In this document: one piece after another, positions 35,808 through 44,795 of the stretch
Numbering within the stretch: position 1 is the stretch's first letter
Layout: each line of letters opens with the position of its first letter
Origin: Terribacillus halophilus
GTDB taxonomy: Bacteria > Bacillota > Bacilli > Bacillales > Amphibacillaceae
Length of the DNA: 64,000 nt
Reading direction: 5' to 3'
Assembly: GCF_900101385.1 (NCBI RefSeq)
Contig: NZ_FMZB01000011.1
Span: 49,812 to 113,811 of the forward strand
Notes under the pieces: generated by a model
Databases searched by the model: none
The model's input: only the letters and a program-made list of their open reading frames with translations
Told to the model about the DNA's origin: nothing
Program-made: the position numbers and the translations under genes

Positions 35808-36904
35808 GAGCGAAACAGATTTTGAATGAATTGACAGCTTACAAACCAGGAAAACCGATGGAGGAGGTTCAGAAGGAATTCGGCTTGGATCGTATCGTGA
35901 AACTTGCATCCAATGAAAATCCATATGGCTTTTCCCCGGAAGTGAAAAAAGCTTTGCCGACGTTTGCCGATGATCAGGAAATCTACCCAGATGGATATGG
36001 TACGGCATTGAAAGCGAAATTGGCAGAACACTTCGATGTAGGACTGGATCAAATCGTTCTTGGCGCAGGATCTGATGAAATCATCATGATGCTCTGCCGT
36101 ACTTTCCTGGCTCCTGGTTTGAACACGGTGATGGCGCATCCATCCTTCTCCCAATATCCGCACCATGCTTTGATCGAGGGGGCTGAGGTTAGGGCTATCG
36201 AGACAAAAGACGGGTTCCACGATCTTCCTGCCATGCTGGAAGCAGTCGACGATAAAACAGGTATCGTTTGGCTCTGTACACCGAATAATCCGACAGGAAA
36301 CCATATAGCCAAAGCTGAATTCGAGAATTTCCTTCGTCAAGTTCCAAAAGAAGTGTTGGTAGTAGCAGATGAAGCGTATATCGAGTTCCTGGAGACGGAT
36401 GACTATTTCGACACTCTTGCTGCATTGGATGAATACCCGAATCTGATTACGCTTAGAACTTTTTCTAAAGCATACGGACTCGCTGCGCTTCGTGTCGGTT
36501 ACGGTATCGGCCATCCGGAAGTCATCCATAAAATCAACGTGGTAAGAAGCCCGTTCAATAATACGACGATCGCACAGAAAGCGGCAATTGTAGCGCTTGA
36601 CGATCAGAATTTCATCAAAGAATCAATTGCAAAAAACAATCAAGTCAAACATAGCTTCCTTGCATTTTGTGATGCGCATCAGATCAAATATTACGAATCC
36701 CATACAAACTTTGTCCTTATATATGATCTGCCCGTAAGCGGGGATGCCGTCTTCCAGCATATGCTTTCCAAGGGATTCATCGTTCGTTCCGGCGATGCGC
36801 TCGGTATGCCGAATAGTGTCCGAATTTCACTCGGCAATGAACAGGATATGGCTGAATTCACTGTTTTGCTTGAACAATTCCTGACAAGTGTGAAAGAAAG
36901 CTGA
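35804..36904 (+). CDS. hisC: Histidinol-phosphate / aromatic aminotransferase
   Basis: A 366-residue class-II fold-type I aminotransferase. The pyridoxal-phosphate lysine is in TFSKAYGLAALRVGYG, and the N-terminal KLASNENPYGFSP is a HisC signature. In Bacillus this enzyme serves both histidine synthesis and the last step of tyrosine and phenylalanine synthesis, which fits its location before tyrA. Its ATG overlaps the aroH end. Confidence 0.95.
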   Translation: MRAKQILNELTAYKPGKPMEEVQKEFGLDRIVKLASNENPYGFSPEVKKALPTFADDQEIYPDGYGTALKAKLAEHFDVGLDQIVLGAGSDEIIMMLCRTFLAPGLNTVMAHPSFSQYPHHALIEGAEVRAIETKDGFHDLPAMLEAVDDKTGIVWLCTPNNPTGNHIAKAEFENFLRQVPKEVLVVADEAYIEFLETDDYFDTLAALDEYPNLITLRTFSKAYGLAALRVGYGIGHPEVIHKINVVRSPFNNTTIAQKAAIVALDDQNFIKESIAKNNQVKHSFLAFCDAHQIKYYESHTNFVLIYDLPVSGDAVFQHMLSKGFIVRSGDALGMPNSVRISLGNEQDMAEFTVLLEQFLTSVKES

Positions 36905-36905
36905 T

Positions 36906-38003
36906 ATGGATACGGTTGTTATCGCGGGTCTCGGATTGATCGGCGGCTCGCTAGCCCGTAATATTCAACTGCATAAAGAAGTCCATCTGATCGGGGTGGA
37001 CCAGAAGGATAGTACCTTGCAGTACGCCCTTCAGCATGGCATCATCGATGAGGCATCTTCCTCTTTTCAAGCAGCCGCTCAAAAGGCTGATATCATTTTG
37101 CTTGCAGCACCAGTTTCCAAATCTGTCGAGCTGCTGAAAGAGCTTGATACTATGAAACTGGATAAAAAAGTGCTCGTGACGGACGTTTCCTCAGTCAAAG
37201 GACCGATTTTTCGTCAGGCCGCTTCCCTGCGTTCAGATAAAATCGTCTTCATCGGCGGACATCCGATGGCTGGATCCCATAAGCATGGAATCGAGGCGTC
37301 CAAAGCGCATCTTTTCGAAAATGCCATCTATGTCCTGACGCCCGTTCAGCGGGCAAAAGAAGGTGACCTTGATCTGTTGAAGGATCTGCTCGATGGTACG
37401 AAAAGCACTTTCATCACATTGTCTGCTGAAGAACACGATGAAATGACAGGAGTTGTCTCACATTTCCCGCACTTGATTGCATCGGCATTGGTGCAGCAAG
37501 CCAAGAAATGGGAAACAAAGCACAGCTTTCTCCCGAAACTTGCAGCAGGCGGGTTTCGGGACATTACCAGGATCGCTTCCAGCAATCCTGGTATGTGGCA
37601 GGACATCTTCTTTCAGAATAAAGAAAAGATGGCTGTGTTGCTCGATGATTGGATTGAAGAAATGCAAAATTTCCGTAAGCTTCTGCTTGAGGATCATAGA
37701 CAGGAAATCCATGCATATCTAGAAGAAGCGAAGCATTACCGGGATGGTTTGGAACCTCGGAAAAAAGGTGCGATTCCAGGTTACTATGACTTGTATGTCG
37801 ATATTACCGACCGGCCAGGAGCCTTGCAAAAGGTACTCACCATTGTCGCCGATGCTGGCTTGAGCATTGTCAATATCCAAATACTCGAGCTTCGGGAAGG
37901 CCTGACAGGTGTTCTTCGCCTCAGCTTTGCCGAGCAGAAAATCCAGCTGAAGGCAAAAGGTGTGCTGGAAGTGTTTGGATATGAAGTAAAGATTGAAGAT
38001 TGA
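36906..38003 (+). CDS. tyrA: Prephenate dehydrogenase
   Basis: A 365-residue enzyme: an N-terminal NAD-binding domain (VIAGLGLIGGSLARNI), the catalytic helical domain (HPMAGSHKHGIEAS) and a C-terminal ACT domain (about residues 296-365, DITDRPGALQKVLTIVADAG). The ACT domain is expected to bind tyrosine and cause feedback inhibition. It lies one base after hisC, and its end overlaps the upstream frame of aroA. Confidence 0.95.
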   Translation: MDTVVIAGLGLIGGSLARNIQLHKEVHLIGVDQKDSTLQYALQHGIIDEASSSFQAAAQKADIILLAAPVSKSVELLKELDTMKLDKKVLVTDVSSVKGPIFRQAASLRSDKIVFIGGHPMAGSHKHGIEASKAHLFENAIYVLTPVQRAKEGDLDLLKDLLDGTKSTFITLSAEEHDEMTGVVSHFPHLIASALVQQAKKWETKHSFLPKLAAGGFRDITRIASSNPGMWQDIFFQNKEKMAVLLDDWIEEMQNFRKLLLEDHRQEIHAYLEEAKHYRDGLEPRKKGAIPGYYDLYVDITDRPGALQKVLTIVADAGLSIVNIQILELREGLTGVLRLSFAEQKIQLKAKGVLEVFGYEVKIED

Positions 38004-38014
38004 AGGTGAAAATA

Positions 38015-39304
38015 GTGACAGATATCCGTTTGCAACCGATAGAAAAGGGGCTTTCCGGTTCCATTACCGTTCCTGGAGACAAGTCCATTTCCCATCGGAG
38101 CATCATTTTTGGTTCTTTAGCCAAAGGGAAGACGACTGTCCGCCATTTCCTAAGCGGTGAGGACTGCCTTCGGACAATTAATGCTTTCCGTGCGCTTGGC
38201 GTTTCGATTGAGCAGGATGGCGAGACCGTCATCCTGGAAAGTGAAGGAAAAGATAGCTTCAAGGAACCATTGCAGCCGATTAACTTCGGAAACTCGGGAA
38301 CAACAGCACGTCTTTTGCTTGGTGTTTTCGCTGCCTTGCCATTCCATATCACGGCGTATGGGGATGCATCTTTGACAAATCGGCCAATGGACCGTGTCAC
38401 CAAGCCGCTTCGCCAAATGGGCGCGAAAATAAATGGACGCGAAAAAGGTAAGTATTTGCCTTTGGCAGTTGACGGACAGAAGCTGTCGGAGCTTACATAC
38501 CACACACCCGTTAAGAGTGCCCAAGTGAAATCCGCCTTGCTGCTGGCTGGTCTTTTAGCTGATGGTGAGACACGGATTACAGAAGATGTCAAGACGAGGG
38601 ACCATACCGAACGGATGCTACAAAGCTTTGGTGCAAAGATCGATGTGACCGGTACGACTGTCACGGTTAAAGGCGGTCAGCAGCTCGTTGGTACGGATGT
38701 ATATGTTCCAGGTGACATTTCTTCAGCCGCATTTTTCCTTGTGGCTGCCTGTTTGGTACCAGGCAGTGATATTACCTTATCCAATACCGGACTGAACGAA
38801 ACACGAACCGGCATCCTGGATGTATTGCGGGATATGGGAGCCGATATGGAAATCAAAGAGCATAAAATCCAAGCTGGTGAGCGCATCGGGGACATTAGGA
38901 TACGCTATCGATCGTTGAAAGGAACAGAGATTAGCGGAGGTATCATTCCCCGGCTTATCGATGAATTGCCTATCTTAGCATTGCTCGCCACCCAAGCTGA
39001 TGGAGATACGCTCATCAAAGATGCCGAAGAGCTTCGATTCAAAGAAACAGATCGAATTGAGGCAATAGCTTCTACGCTGCGAAGTTTTGGGGCGGAAGTG
39101 GAAACGACGCCTGATGGCATGCGGATTCCAGGGAATCAATCTCTGCAAGGTGCATCTGCTGATTCTTTCGGTGATCATCGTATCGGAATGATGATTGCCA
39201 TCGCCAGCTTGATCGCAAATGGAGAAACTATCCTTACTGATGCAGATAGCATCAACATCTCTTATCCATCCTTTTTTGCGGATTTACGTGCACTGCAAAA
39301 ATGA
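38015..39304 (+). CDS. aroA: 3-phosphoshikimate 1-carboxyvinyltransferase (EPSP synthase)
   Basis: A 429-residue enzyme (AroE in B. subtilis). The two conserved regions GDKSISHRSIIFGSLAKGK and NFGNSGTTARLLLG are near the N-terminus, and GGIIPRLIDELPILA and KETDRIEA are in the second half. It joins shikimate-3-phosphate with phosphoenolpyruvate. GTG 38015 follows AAGGTGA; TTG 38000, in frame, has no ribosome site. It ends the operon before a strong terminator. Confidence 0.95.
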   Translation: MTDIRLQPIEKGLSGSITVPGDKSISHRSIIFGSLAKGKTTVRHFLSGEDCLRTINAFRALGVSIEQDGETVILESEGKDSFKEPLQPINFGNSGTTARLLLGVFAALPFHITAYGDASLTNRPMDRVTKPLRQMGAKINGREKGKYLPLAVDGQKLSELTYHTPVKSAQVKSALLLAGLLADGETRITEDVKTRDHTERMLQSFGAKIDVTGTTVTVKGGQQLVGTDVYVPGDISSAAFFLVAACLVPGSDITLSNTGLNETRTGILDVLRDMGADMEIKEHKIQAGERIGDIRIRYRSLKGTEISGGIIPRLIDELPILALLATQADGDTLIKDAEELRFKETDRIEAIASTLRSFGAEVETTPDGMRIPGNQSLQGASADSFGDHRIGMMIAIASLIANGETILTDADSINISYPSFFADLRALQK

Positions 39305-39308
39305 ATAT

Positions 39309-39340
39309 GTCTGATTCCCAACAGGGAATCAGGCTTTTTT
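39309..39340 (+). terminator. Intrinsic terminator of the aro operon
   Basis: CTGATTCCC (39311-39319) pairs with GGGAATCAG (39324-39332), loop AACA, extended by two pairs at the base and followed by six T's. Confidence 0.95.
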
Positions 39341-39419
39341 ACTGTTCTAAAGCACTTGCTTTAGGTTACACTGAAGAAAGACTTAAAAAGCCGATAAGCG
39401 TGTAAAAGGAAGTGTCAAA

Positions 39420-40673
39420 ATGGAAGAATTACAAAAAGCGATAACATACATGGAGAATGATCAACCCCAGGAAGCAGTTGATACATTGGAGGCATATTTG
39501 CCACGTGCCAATGAAGAAGAGAAATTTACCATTGCAGAATTATATATGCAATGGGGTATGCATGAAGAAGCAAAAGCCGTCTTGCTTCAACTGGAACAAA
39601 TGTTCCCTGGTGAAATGGAGCTCAAGATGATGCTTGCTGAGCTTCATATCGATTTGAATGAAGACCAAGAGGCAATCGATAAGCTTGATCAGATTGTCGA
39701 AGATGACGACTATTTTGTACCAGCGCAAATGCAGCTCGCTGATTTATACGAAGCGCAAGGATTATTCGAAGTGGCGGAGCAGAAATTATTAGCTGCCAAG
39801 CGCTTCGATCCATCTGAAACTGTCATCGATTTGGCATTGGGTGAGCTGGCGTTATCAACAGGCTCTTACCTGAAGGCGATCACTTACTATGAAAAGGTTT
39901 ATGAAAAAGAAACCGTAATGGGGGATATCGATGTTGCCCTTCGTTTGGCTGAAGCTTATGCAGCTACAGGTGAATTTGAAAAAGCATTGACTTATTATCA
40001 GGAAACGGATGTCGAGGATGTGGAGCAGCTGTTCAGTTATGGTTTCACGGCCTTCAAGTTATCCAGATACGACATTGCCATCAGTACTTGGGAAAAGTTG
40101 CTTAAAACGGAAGCTGACTACCTGTCTGTCTATGAATATCTAGCCAAAGCCTATGAAGAAGAAGGCTTGATGGAAAAAGCTTTTGAGACCGCAGAGAAAG
40201 GTTTGGCGTTGGATGAATATAATCAGAAGCTTTATTTCACAGCAGGTCGTCTCGCCAGACAGCTGGGCAAGAATGATCGCAGCTACTTCCTGATTCGTCA
40301 TGCAATCGCGCTTGACCCGGGATATAAAGAAGCGATTCTATATTTGATCGAAAATTTCAAGCTGGATGAAGATCATGAGGCAATCATCGAGTTATTGACA
40401 CATATCCTGGAGACAGATGAAGAAGATGCGGCGTACCGTTGGGAGCTTGCCCGCGCCTATAATGAAACTGAAATGTTCGATGAGGCATTAAAGGCATACA
40501 GGGAAGCATATACTAACTTCAAAGATGATAGCGATTTTCTAAAAGAATACGGTTATTTCCTATTGGAAGAAGGGAGGATGCAAGAGGCTGTCGAAATACT
40601 AAAAGAGTATCTTCGCTTGGAGCCATCAGATATCGAAGTGGAAGAGAATATCAACCGGCTCTTGTCTCAATAA
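39420..40673 (+). CDS. ypiA: Tetratricopeptide-repeat protein YpiA
   Basis: A 417-residue acidic protein made almost only of TPR helices (residues ~1-410), with repeated patterns such as ADLYEAQGLFEVAEQKLLAA, AEAYAATGEFEKALTYYQE, AKAYEEEGLMEKAFETAEK. No signal peptide. The length agrees with B. subtilis YpiA (423). Function is not established; TPR proteins usually mediate protein contacts. ATG 39420 follows AAAGGAAG. ypiB follows with a 44-base gap. Confidence 0.9.
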   Translation: MEELQKAITYMENDQPQEAVDTLEAYLPRANEEEKFTIAELYMQWGMHEEAKAVLLQLEQMFPGEMELKMMLAELHIDLNEDQEAIDKLDQIVEDDDYFVPAQMQLADLYEAQGLFEVAEQKLLAAKRFDPSETVIDLALGELALSTGSYLKAITYYEKVYEKETVMGDIDVALRLAEAYAATGEFEKALTYYQETDVEDVEQLFSYGFTAFKLSRYDIAISTWEKLLKTEADYLSVYEYLAKAYEEEGLMEKAFETAEKGLALDEYNQKLYFTAGRLARQLGKNDRSYFLIRHAIALDPGYKEAILYLIENFKLDEDHEAIIELLTHILETDEEDAAYRWELARAYNETEMFDEALKAYREAYTNFKDDSDFLKEYGYFLLEEGRMQEAVEILKEYLRLEPSDIEVEENINRLLSQ

Positions 40674-40717
40674 ATGCATTGAATTGAAATCATTTCGCTT
40701 TCTGGGAGGGGGCACAT

Positions 40718-41287
40718 ATGAATATTTCCGTTACCATGCAGGATAAGAAGGCGTTCATTCGCTGGTTTTTGGATAATTACCAATTGAAGCGCAGGGAAAG
40801 TGTCTGGATCTTGAATTACTTGATCAATCATGATTCGTTTCTTGATAATGTACATTTCATTCGCGAAGCAAGATTCAGTCCCAGAGGAATCATCATATCC
40901 GCCCATTGTTCCGAAGAAGTACCGTTCCGTTTTTACAAAGATAATATCGTCACGACAGATGCGGAAAAATCATTCCATGATATCCGTATGAACAAGAAAG
41001 ATCCTGTCTATATTCAACTCAATTTCAAGAATTCCCATCAGAGCATGGAATATGTCGCAGTGCTAGAAGACAATCCTTTCTTGCCGGAGGATCATTATGT
41101 AACAAAAGAAGACCGGCAGCTGGCAGCGAAACTTCTTGATGCATCACATTATCAATACAAAAAGAAAAAACTGCAAGAAGCAATTGATTTGGCTCTTGAT
41201 AAGAGAGATGAAGATAAATTCCGATTGTTGAGCAGGGCGATGCGTCAATTGAAAGAAGAAGCAGAAGAAAAAATTGAACACATGTAA
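40718..41287 (+). CDS. ypiB: YpiB (UPF0302) family protein
   Basis: A 189-residue soluble protein. DKKAFIRWFLDNYQLKRRESVWILNYL at the start is the family's N-terminal signature; the C-terminal ~40 residues form a helical IDEAL-like segment (EAIDLALDKRDEDKFRLLSRAM). The function is unknown. In B. subtilis ypiB is followed by ypiF and qcrABC; here ypjA follows after a terminator. Good ribosome site GGGAGGGGG. Confidence 0.9.
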   Translation: MNISVTMQDKKAFIRWFLDNYQLKRRESVWILNYLINHDSFLDNVHFIREARFSPRGIIISAHCSEEVPFRFYKDNIVTTDAEKSFHDIRMNKKDPVYIQLNFKNSHQSMEYVAVLEDNPFLPEDHYVTKEDRQLAAKLLDASHYQYKKKKLQEAIDLALDKRDEDKFRLLSRAMRQLKEEAEEKIEHM

Positions 41288-41290
41288 AGG

Positions 41291-41320
41291 GATGCGCTTA
41301 ATTAGCGCATCTATTTTTTT
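41291..41320 (+). terminator. Intrinsic terminator after ypiB
   Basis: Perfect 8-bp stem GATGCGCT (41291-41298) and AGCGCATC (41304-41311), loop TAATT, followed by TATTTTTTT. Confidence 0.93.
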
Positions 41321-41432
41321 ATCTTTCTAGTTTAAATTTCCGATAGAAAAGAATATTCTGCTAAAATAAAGTGACGGCTCATGCATGGGCTGTTTGCAAT
41401 ACATAATTGAAATGAAAGGATAAGTACATCAT

Positions 41433-42014
41433 ATGTATCGTCTTCTTTTCCATCGTTATAGCATCATAGCATTATTTATCATCAATCTTTTCGGGACGAT
41501 TTACGGGTTTATGTGGTATGGCTGGCAGCTCAAAATAACGCCGGCGATTTTTCTGCCCTTTGTACCGGATAGTCCAACGGCCAGTCTCTTTTTCACTATT
41601 TTTCTAGGCTTATTATTAATCGGAAAACAAAACGGTTATATCGAAGCACTGGCAGTCACTTCTTTGTTCAAATATGGTATCTGGGCGGTCGTGATGAATA
41701 TTTTGACTTTGGCAGTAGCCGGAACACTTTCCTGGCAGGGGTATATGCTGATTGCCTCTCATTTAGCAATGGCTGTCCAAGGCATTCTGTATGCACCGCT
41801 TTATCGAGTGAAATTGCGTCATCTAGCATTGGCTGCTGTCGTTATCTTGCATAATGATATCATTGACTATGTTTTCGATATGATGCCGATATACGGCAAT
41901 CTGACTGATTACAGTGATGTGATCGGGTATTTTACTTTCTGGCTGAGCATCGTTTCCATCTTGGTCGGTTATCTGGTCACACAGCGGAAGTCGTCAACTT
42001 ATCCAAATAAATAA
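41433..42014 (+). CDS. ypjA: YpjA (DUF1405) membrane protein
   Basis: A 193-residue protein with about six membrane helices. The stretch NLFGTIYGFMWYGWQL near the start and a final YLVTQRKSS tail agree with DUF1405. The function is unknown. It begins the ypj segment in the usual order ypjA-ypjB, although qcrABC, which comes before it in B. subtilis, is absent here. ATG 41433 follows AAAGGATAAG. Confidence 0.88.
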   Translation: MYRLLFHRYSIIALFIINLFGTIYGFMWYGWQLKITPAIFLPFVPDSPTASLFFTIFLGLLLIGKQNGYIEALAVTSLFKYGIWAVVMNILTLAVAGTLSWQGYMLIASHLAMAVQGILYAPLYRVKLRHLALAAVVILHNDIIDYVFDMMPIYGNLTDYSDVIGYFTFWLSIVSILVGYLVTQRKSSTYPNK

Positions 42015-42084
42015 GGCTGATACCGACATACATTATCATTTGCCAGCATAGGCTGTAGGAACTTCTAAAAAAGAGGGGATGCTT

Positions 42085-42405
42085 ATGAAAAAGCTGCTTC
42101 TCGTCGTTGTTCTGACAGCCTCTTTTTTTGTACTTGCCAACATTGCCGAATTGATGCTGCAGCCGCAAACGGAGGCTTTATCGTCATCTTCCGACAAAAT
42201 GGAACAAACGTTTGATCAACAATTCAATTCACTGCCTGCATACTTGTATAGCATTGCAGTACCTGATAAAAGCAGTTATGGAACGGGACGATTCTGGGGA
42301 ATACTTGGTATTAGTGCAAGCATAGTAGGGACGCTGATTTATGTCGGCTATAAGAAGTATCGAGCTGAAAATGACAAAAGTGTGAACAAGGATCCTAATA
42401 GTTGA
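42085..42405 (+). CDS. ypjB: Short YpjB-like sporulation protein, apparently reduced
   Basis: A 106-residue protein with an N-terminal signal peptide or anchor (about residues 2-18, KLLLVVVLTASFFVLAN) and a C-terminal membrane helix (about 73-92) with a short basic tail. B. subtilis YpjB at the same place has about 264 residues with the same two ends but a larger outer domain. The middle part is mostly lacking here. There is no sign of a broken frame. ATG 42085, six bases after AGAGGGG, is better than ATG 42079. Homology rests on position and topology, not on strong sequence match. Confidence 0.5.
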   Translation: MKKLLLVVVLTASFFVLANIAELMLQPQTEALSSSSDKMEQTFDQQFNSLPAYLYSIAVPDKSSYGTGRFWGILGISASIVGTLIYVGYKKYRAENDKSVNKDPNS

Positions 42406-42471
42406 TTTTTTTTGAATTCTTGACTAAAATTGACCTTACTAAGTTCCAAATATTTTTATGGAGGAATGTAT

Positions 42472-43158
42472 ATGTCACTAGGTGCTTATATTATCTATAT
42501 AGCACTGCTTCTGATTATCCCATTATGGGCTCAATCAAAGGTTAAAAGTACGTACAAGAAATATTCGAAAGTAGAAACGTCTTCTCTGATGACTGGTGCA
42601 CAGGTTGCGAGAAAGATTCTCGATGATAACGGAATATATAATGTGCAGATCGAGGAAACACGTGGTATGCTCTCTGACCACTATGACCCCCGTCACAAAG
42701 TGGTCCGTCTATCCACCGACAACTATCATGGTCATTCCATGGCAGCGGCAGCTGTCTCTGCCCACGAAGTCGGACACGCAATACAGGACGCAGAAGGGTA
42801 CGGCTTCCTTAAATTCCGTACAGCGCTTGCGCCAGCAGCTGCTTGGGGGAATAACCTTTCCTTCATGCTTATCATTGCAGGGGCGATTTTCGGAGCTCTA
42901 CAACTAGTAGGTTTCGGTATTGCACTATTCAGTATCGCGGTATTGTTCCAGGTCGTAACATTGCCGGTCGAGTTCAACGCATCGAACCGCGCGATGGCCC
43001 AGCTGGTTTCCACCGGAATCATCCGCAATGACGAAGAGCGTTCTACGAAGAAAGTATTGAATGCAGCAGCAATGACTTATGTTGCAGCGGCTCTAGTAGC
43101 TGTAGCCGAGCTTGTGCGCTTCATCCTTATGTTCTTCGTCGGAAATAGCGAAGAGTAA
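42472..43158 (+). CDS. Membrane zinc metallopeptidase (YugP family)
   Basis: A 228-residue membrane protease. The N-terminal helix is at residues ~3-22, the zinc motif HEVGH lies in VSAHEVGHAIQDAEGYGFLKFR, and two or three helices follow. DHYDPRHKVVRLS is the typical YugP-type stretch. Substrates are unknown. ATG 42472 is preceded by GGAGGAATGTAT. In B. subtilis yugP is elsewhere, so this location differs from the reference order. Confidence 0.92.
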   Translation: MSLGAYIIYIALLLIIPLWAQSKVKSTYKKYSKVETSSLMTGAQVARKILDDNGIYNVQIEETRGMLSDHYDPRHKVVRLSTDNYHGHSMAAAAVSAHEVGHAIQDAEGYGFLKFRTALAPAAAWGNNLSFMLIIAGAIFGALQLVGFGIALFSIAVLFQVVTLPVEFNASNRAMAQLVSTGIIRNDEERSTKKVLNAAAMTYVAAALVAVAELVRFILMFFVGNSEE

Positions 43159-43161
43159 GAA

Positions 43162-43189
43162 AGGGCATCCCGCAACGGGATGCCTTTTT
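43162..43189 (+). terminator. Intrinsic terminator after the YugP-type gene
   Basis: GGCATCCCG (43164-43172) pairs with CGGGATGCC (43176-43184), loop CAA, followed by TTTTT. It also sits just beyond the stop of the convergent PfpI gene, but the minus-strand U-tract is poor. Confidence 0.92.
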
Positions 43190-43712
43190 ATTGTGGCTGT
43201 ATGACTTTGATCAGTTCGCGCAGATAGTCGGGCAGATCAGGCGGACGTCGGCTGCTGATGATGTGACCATCGACGACGACTGCTTCATCATGCCAGATGG
43301 CTCCGGCATTTGTCATATCATCCTTGATTCCTGGCGTGCTCGTCACGTTTACACCTTCCAGAATACCTGCAGATATCAACACCCAGCCAGCATGACAGAT
43401 TTGGCCGATCGGCTTTTTATGCGTATGGAAGTGACGGGTGATTTCCAATACAGAATGATAGCGGCGCAATTTATCCGGCGACCAGCCCCCCGGGACAAGC
43501 AACGCATCGTACGCATTCGGATTGACTTCATCAAATGATACATCCGATGTCGCAGGAACGCCATATTTACCTTTGTAGACTGTATTTGCTGCTTCACCTG
43601 CCAAATGCACTTGTGCACCAGCCTCGCGAAGTCTCAACACAGGATACCATAGCTCCAAATCTTCAAAATCATCACTTACAAAGGACAGTATTTTCTTACC
43701 AGTAAGATCCAT
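43188..43712 (-). CDS. DJ-1/PfpI family protein (YraA-type)
   Basis: A 174-residue protein of the PfpI group. It opens GKKILSFVSDDFEDLELWYPVLRL with the conserved Glu, and the nucleophile elbow is GQICHAGWVL with the catalytic Cys. Members act as deglycases, chaperones or proteases of damaged proteins; the specific activity is not known. The ATG follows AAAGAGGTG on the minus strand. It has no co-transcribed partner. Confidence 0.9.
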   Translation of the reverse strand: MDLTGKKILSFVSDDFEDLELWYPVLRLREAGAQVHLAGEAANTVYKGKYGVPATSDVSFDEVNPNAYDALLVPGGWSPDKLRRYHSVLEITRHFHTHKKPIGQICHAGWVLISAGILEGVNVTSTPGIKDDMTNAGAIWHDEAVVVDGHIISSRRPPDLPDYLRELIKVIQPQ

Positions 43713-43778
43713 GATTTCACCTCTTTCGTTTATTCCTCTTCACTTTACCAATTCATTCGTATGAATGCATGCAAAACG

Positions 43779-44651
43779 CTAGTCTGTATGATAAGGCTTT
43801 TTATTTTCATCCAGCGTGAAACCTTCGCCCATCACATCATGCACCTCACTGAGCGCTACAAAAGCATGCGGGTCGACTGAGGTGATGATCGCTTTGAGTC
43901 TAACGATTTCGTTGCGGGCAACCACGCAATAAAGGACATCCCTTTTTTCACCGGTGAAACTGCCTCTGCCGTCAAGAACGGTGACACCCCGGTCCATCTG
44001 TTTCAGGATCTGATTGGCGATATCGGCACTTTGTGTGGAAATGATGGTTGCTCCCCTTGCCGAGTAGGCGCCTTCCTGAATGAAGTCGATCACCCTGGCG
44101 CCGACAAATACAGCAACCAGCGTATACATCCCCCGAATCAAATCAAGATAGGTGAGAACAGAGGTGACGATGACGACAGCATCGAACATGAACATTGTCC
44201 GTCCCATCGTCCAGCCGGCATACTTGTTAACCAAGCGGGCAATGATGTCGACTCCGCCTGTAGTGCCTCCATATCTGAAGATGATGCCAAGTCCGACACC
44301 GATGAATACCCCCGCTAATAACGAGGCAATCAGCAAATCATTCCCGAGATCAATATGGAAGTCATATGTTTGGAATAAGCGGAGGAACAAGGAAACAGCC
44401 ACTGTGCCGATGATCGTATAGGCGAAAGTTGTCCGACCTAAGAATTTCCATCCGATCAAAAATAACGGAATGTTCAGCACCAGATTCGTAATAGCCGGAT
44501 CCCAGTCAAATTCGAATAGTAAAATGAGCGTTATTCCGGTGAATCCGCCTTCCCCCAGTTTATTTGCAATATTGAAATGTACAATACCGAATGAAAAGAT
44601 GGCCGCGCCTAACAGGATGAACAGGATGTTCCTCAAACGCAGTCTTAACAT
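43779..44651 (-). CDS. ypjC: YitT family membrane protein (YpjC)
   Basis: A 290-residue protein: five or six membrane helices (residues ~5-200, starting NILFILLGAAIFSFGIVHFN) and a C-terminal cytoplasmic DUF2179 domain (about 220-280, GRGSFTGEKRDVLYCVVARNE). YitT-family members are of unknown function. The position next to ypjD fits ypjC. It is transcribed away from ypjD from a promoter at 44684-44712, with AGGAGGTGG as ribosome site. Confidence 0.88.
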   Translation of the reverse strand: MLRLRLRNILFILLGAAIFSFGIVHFNIANKLGEGGFTGITLILLFEFDWDPAITNLVLNIPLFLIGWKFLGRTTFAYTIIGTVAVSLFLRLFQTYDFHIDLGNDLLIASLLAGVFIGVGLGIIFRYGGTTGGVDIIARLVNKYAGWTMGRTMFMFDAVVIVTSVLTYLDLIRGMYTLVAVFVGARVIDFIQEGAYSARGATIISTQSADIANQILKQMDRGVTVLDGRGSFTGEKRDVLYCVVARNEIVRLKAIITSVDPHAFVALSEVHDVMGEGFTLDENKKPYHTD

Positions 44652-44683
44652 AATCCACCTCCTAAGATGACAATTCTTTCTAT

Positions 44684-44712
44684 ATTATAGACAACAAAAC
44701 CCTTCTCTACAA
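44684..44712 (-). promoter_or_regulatory. Promoter of ypjC
   Basis: On the minus strand TTGTAG (44712-44707), a 17-base spacer, and TATAAT (44689-44684). Confidence 0.75.
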
Positions 44713-44735
44713 ATATGCCCATTAGGTAAAAATAT

Positions 44736-44765
44736 TTGTCAAACGCCTTATTTTTAGGCTAACAT
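44736..44765 (+). promoter_or_regulatory. Candidate promoter of the ypjD-dapB-mgsA-bshA-cca-birA-pan operon
   Basis: TTGTCA (44736-44741), an 18-base spacer, and TAACAT (44760-44765), about 30 bases before the ypjD ATG. Confidence 0.5.
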
Positions 44766-44795
44766 GGTAATGATATAGCGAAAGGAAGATCGCAC

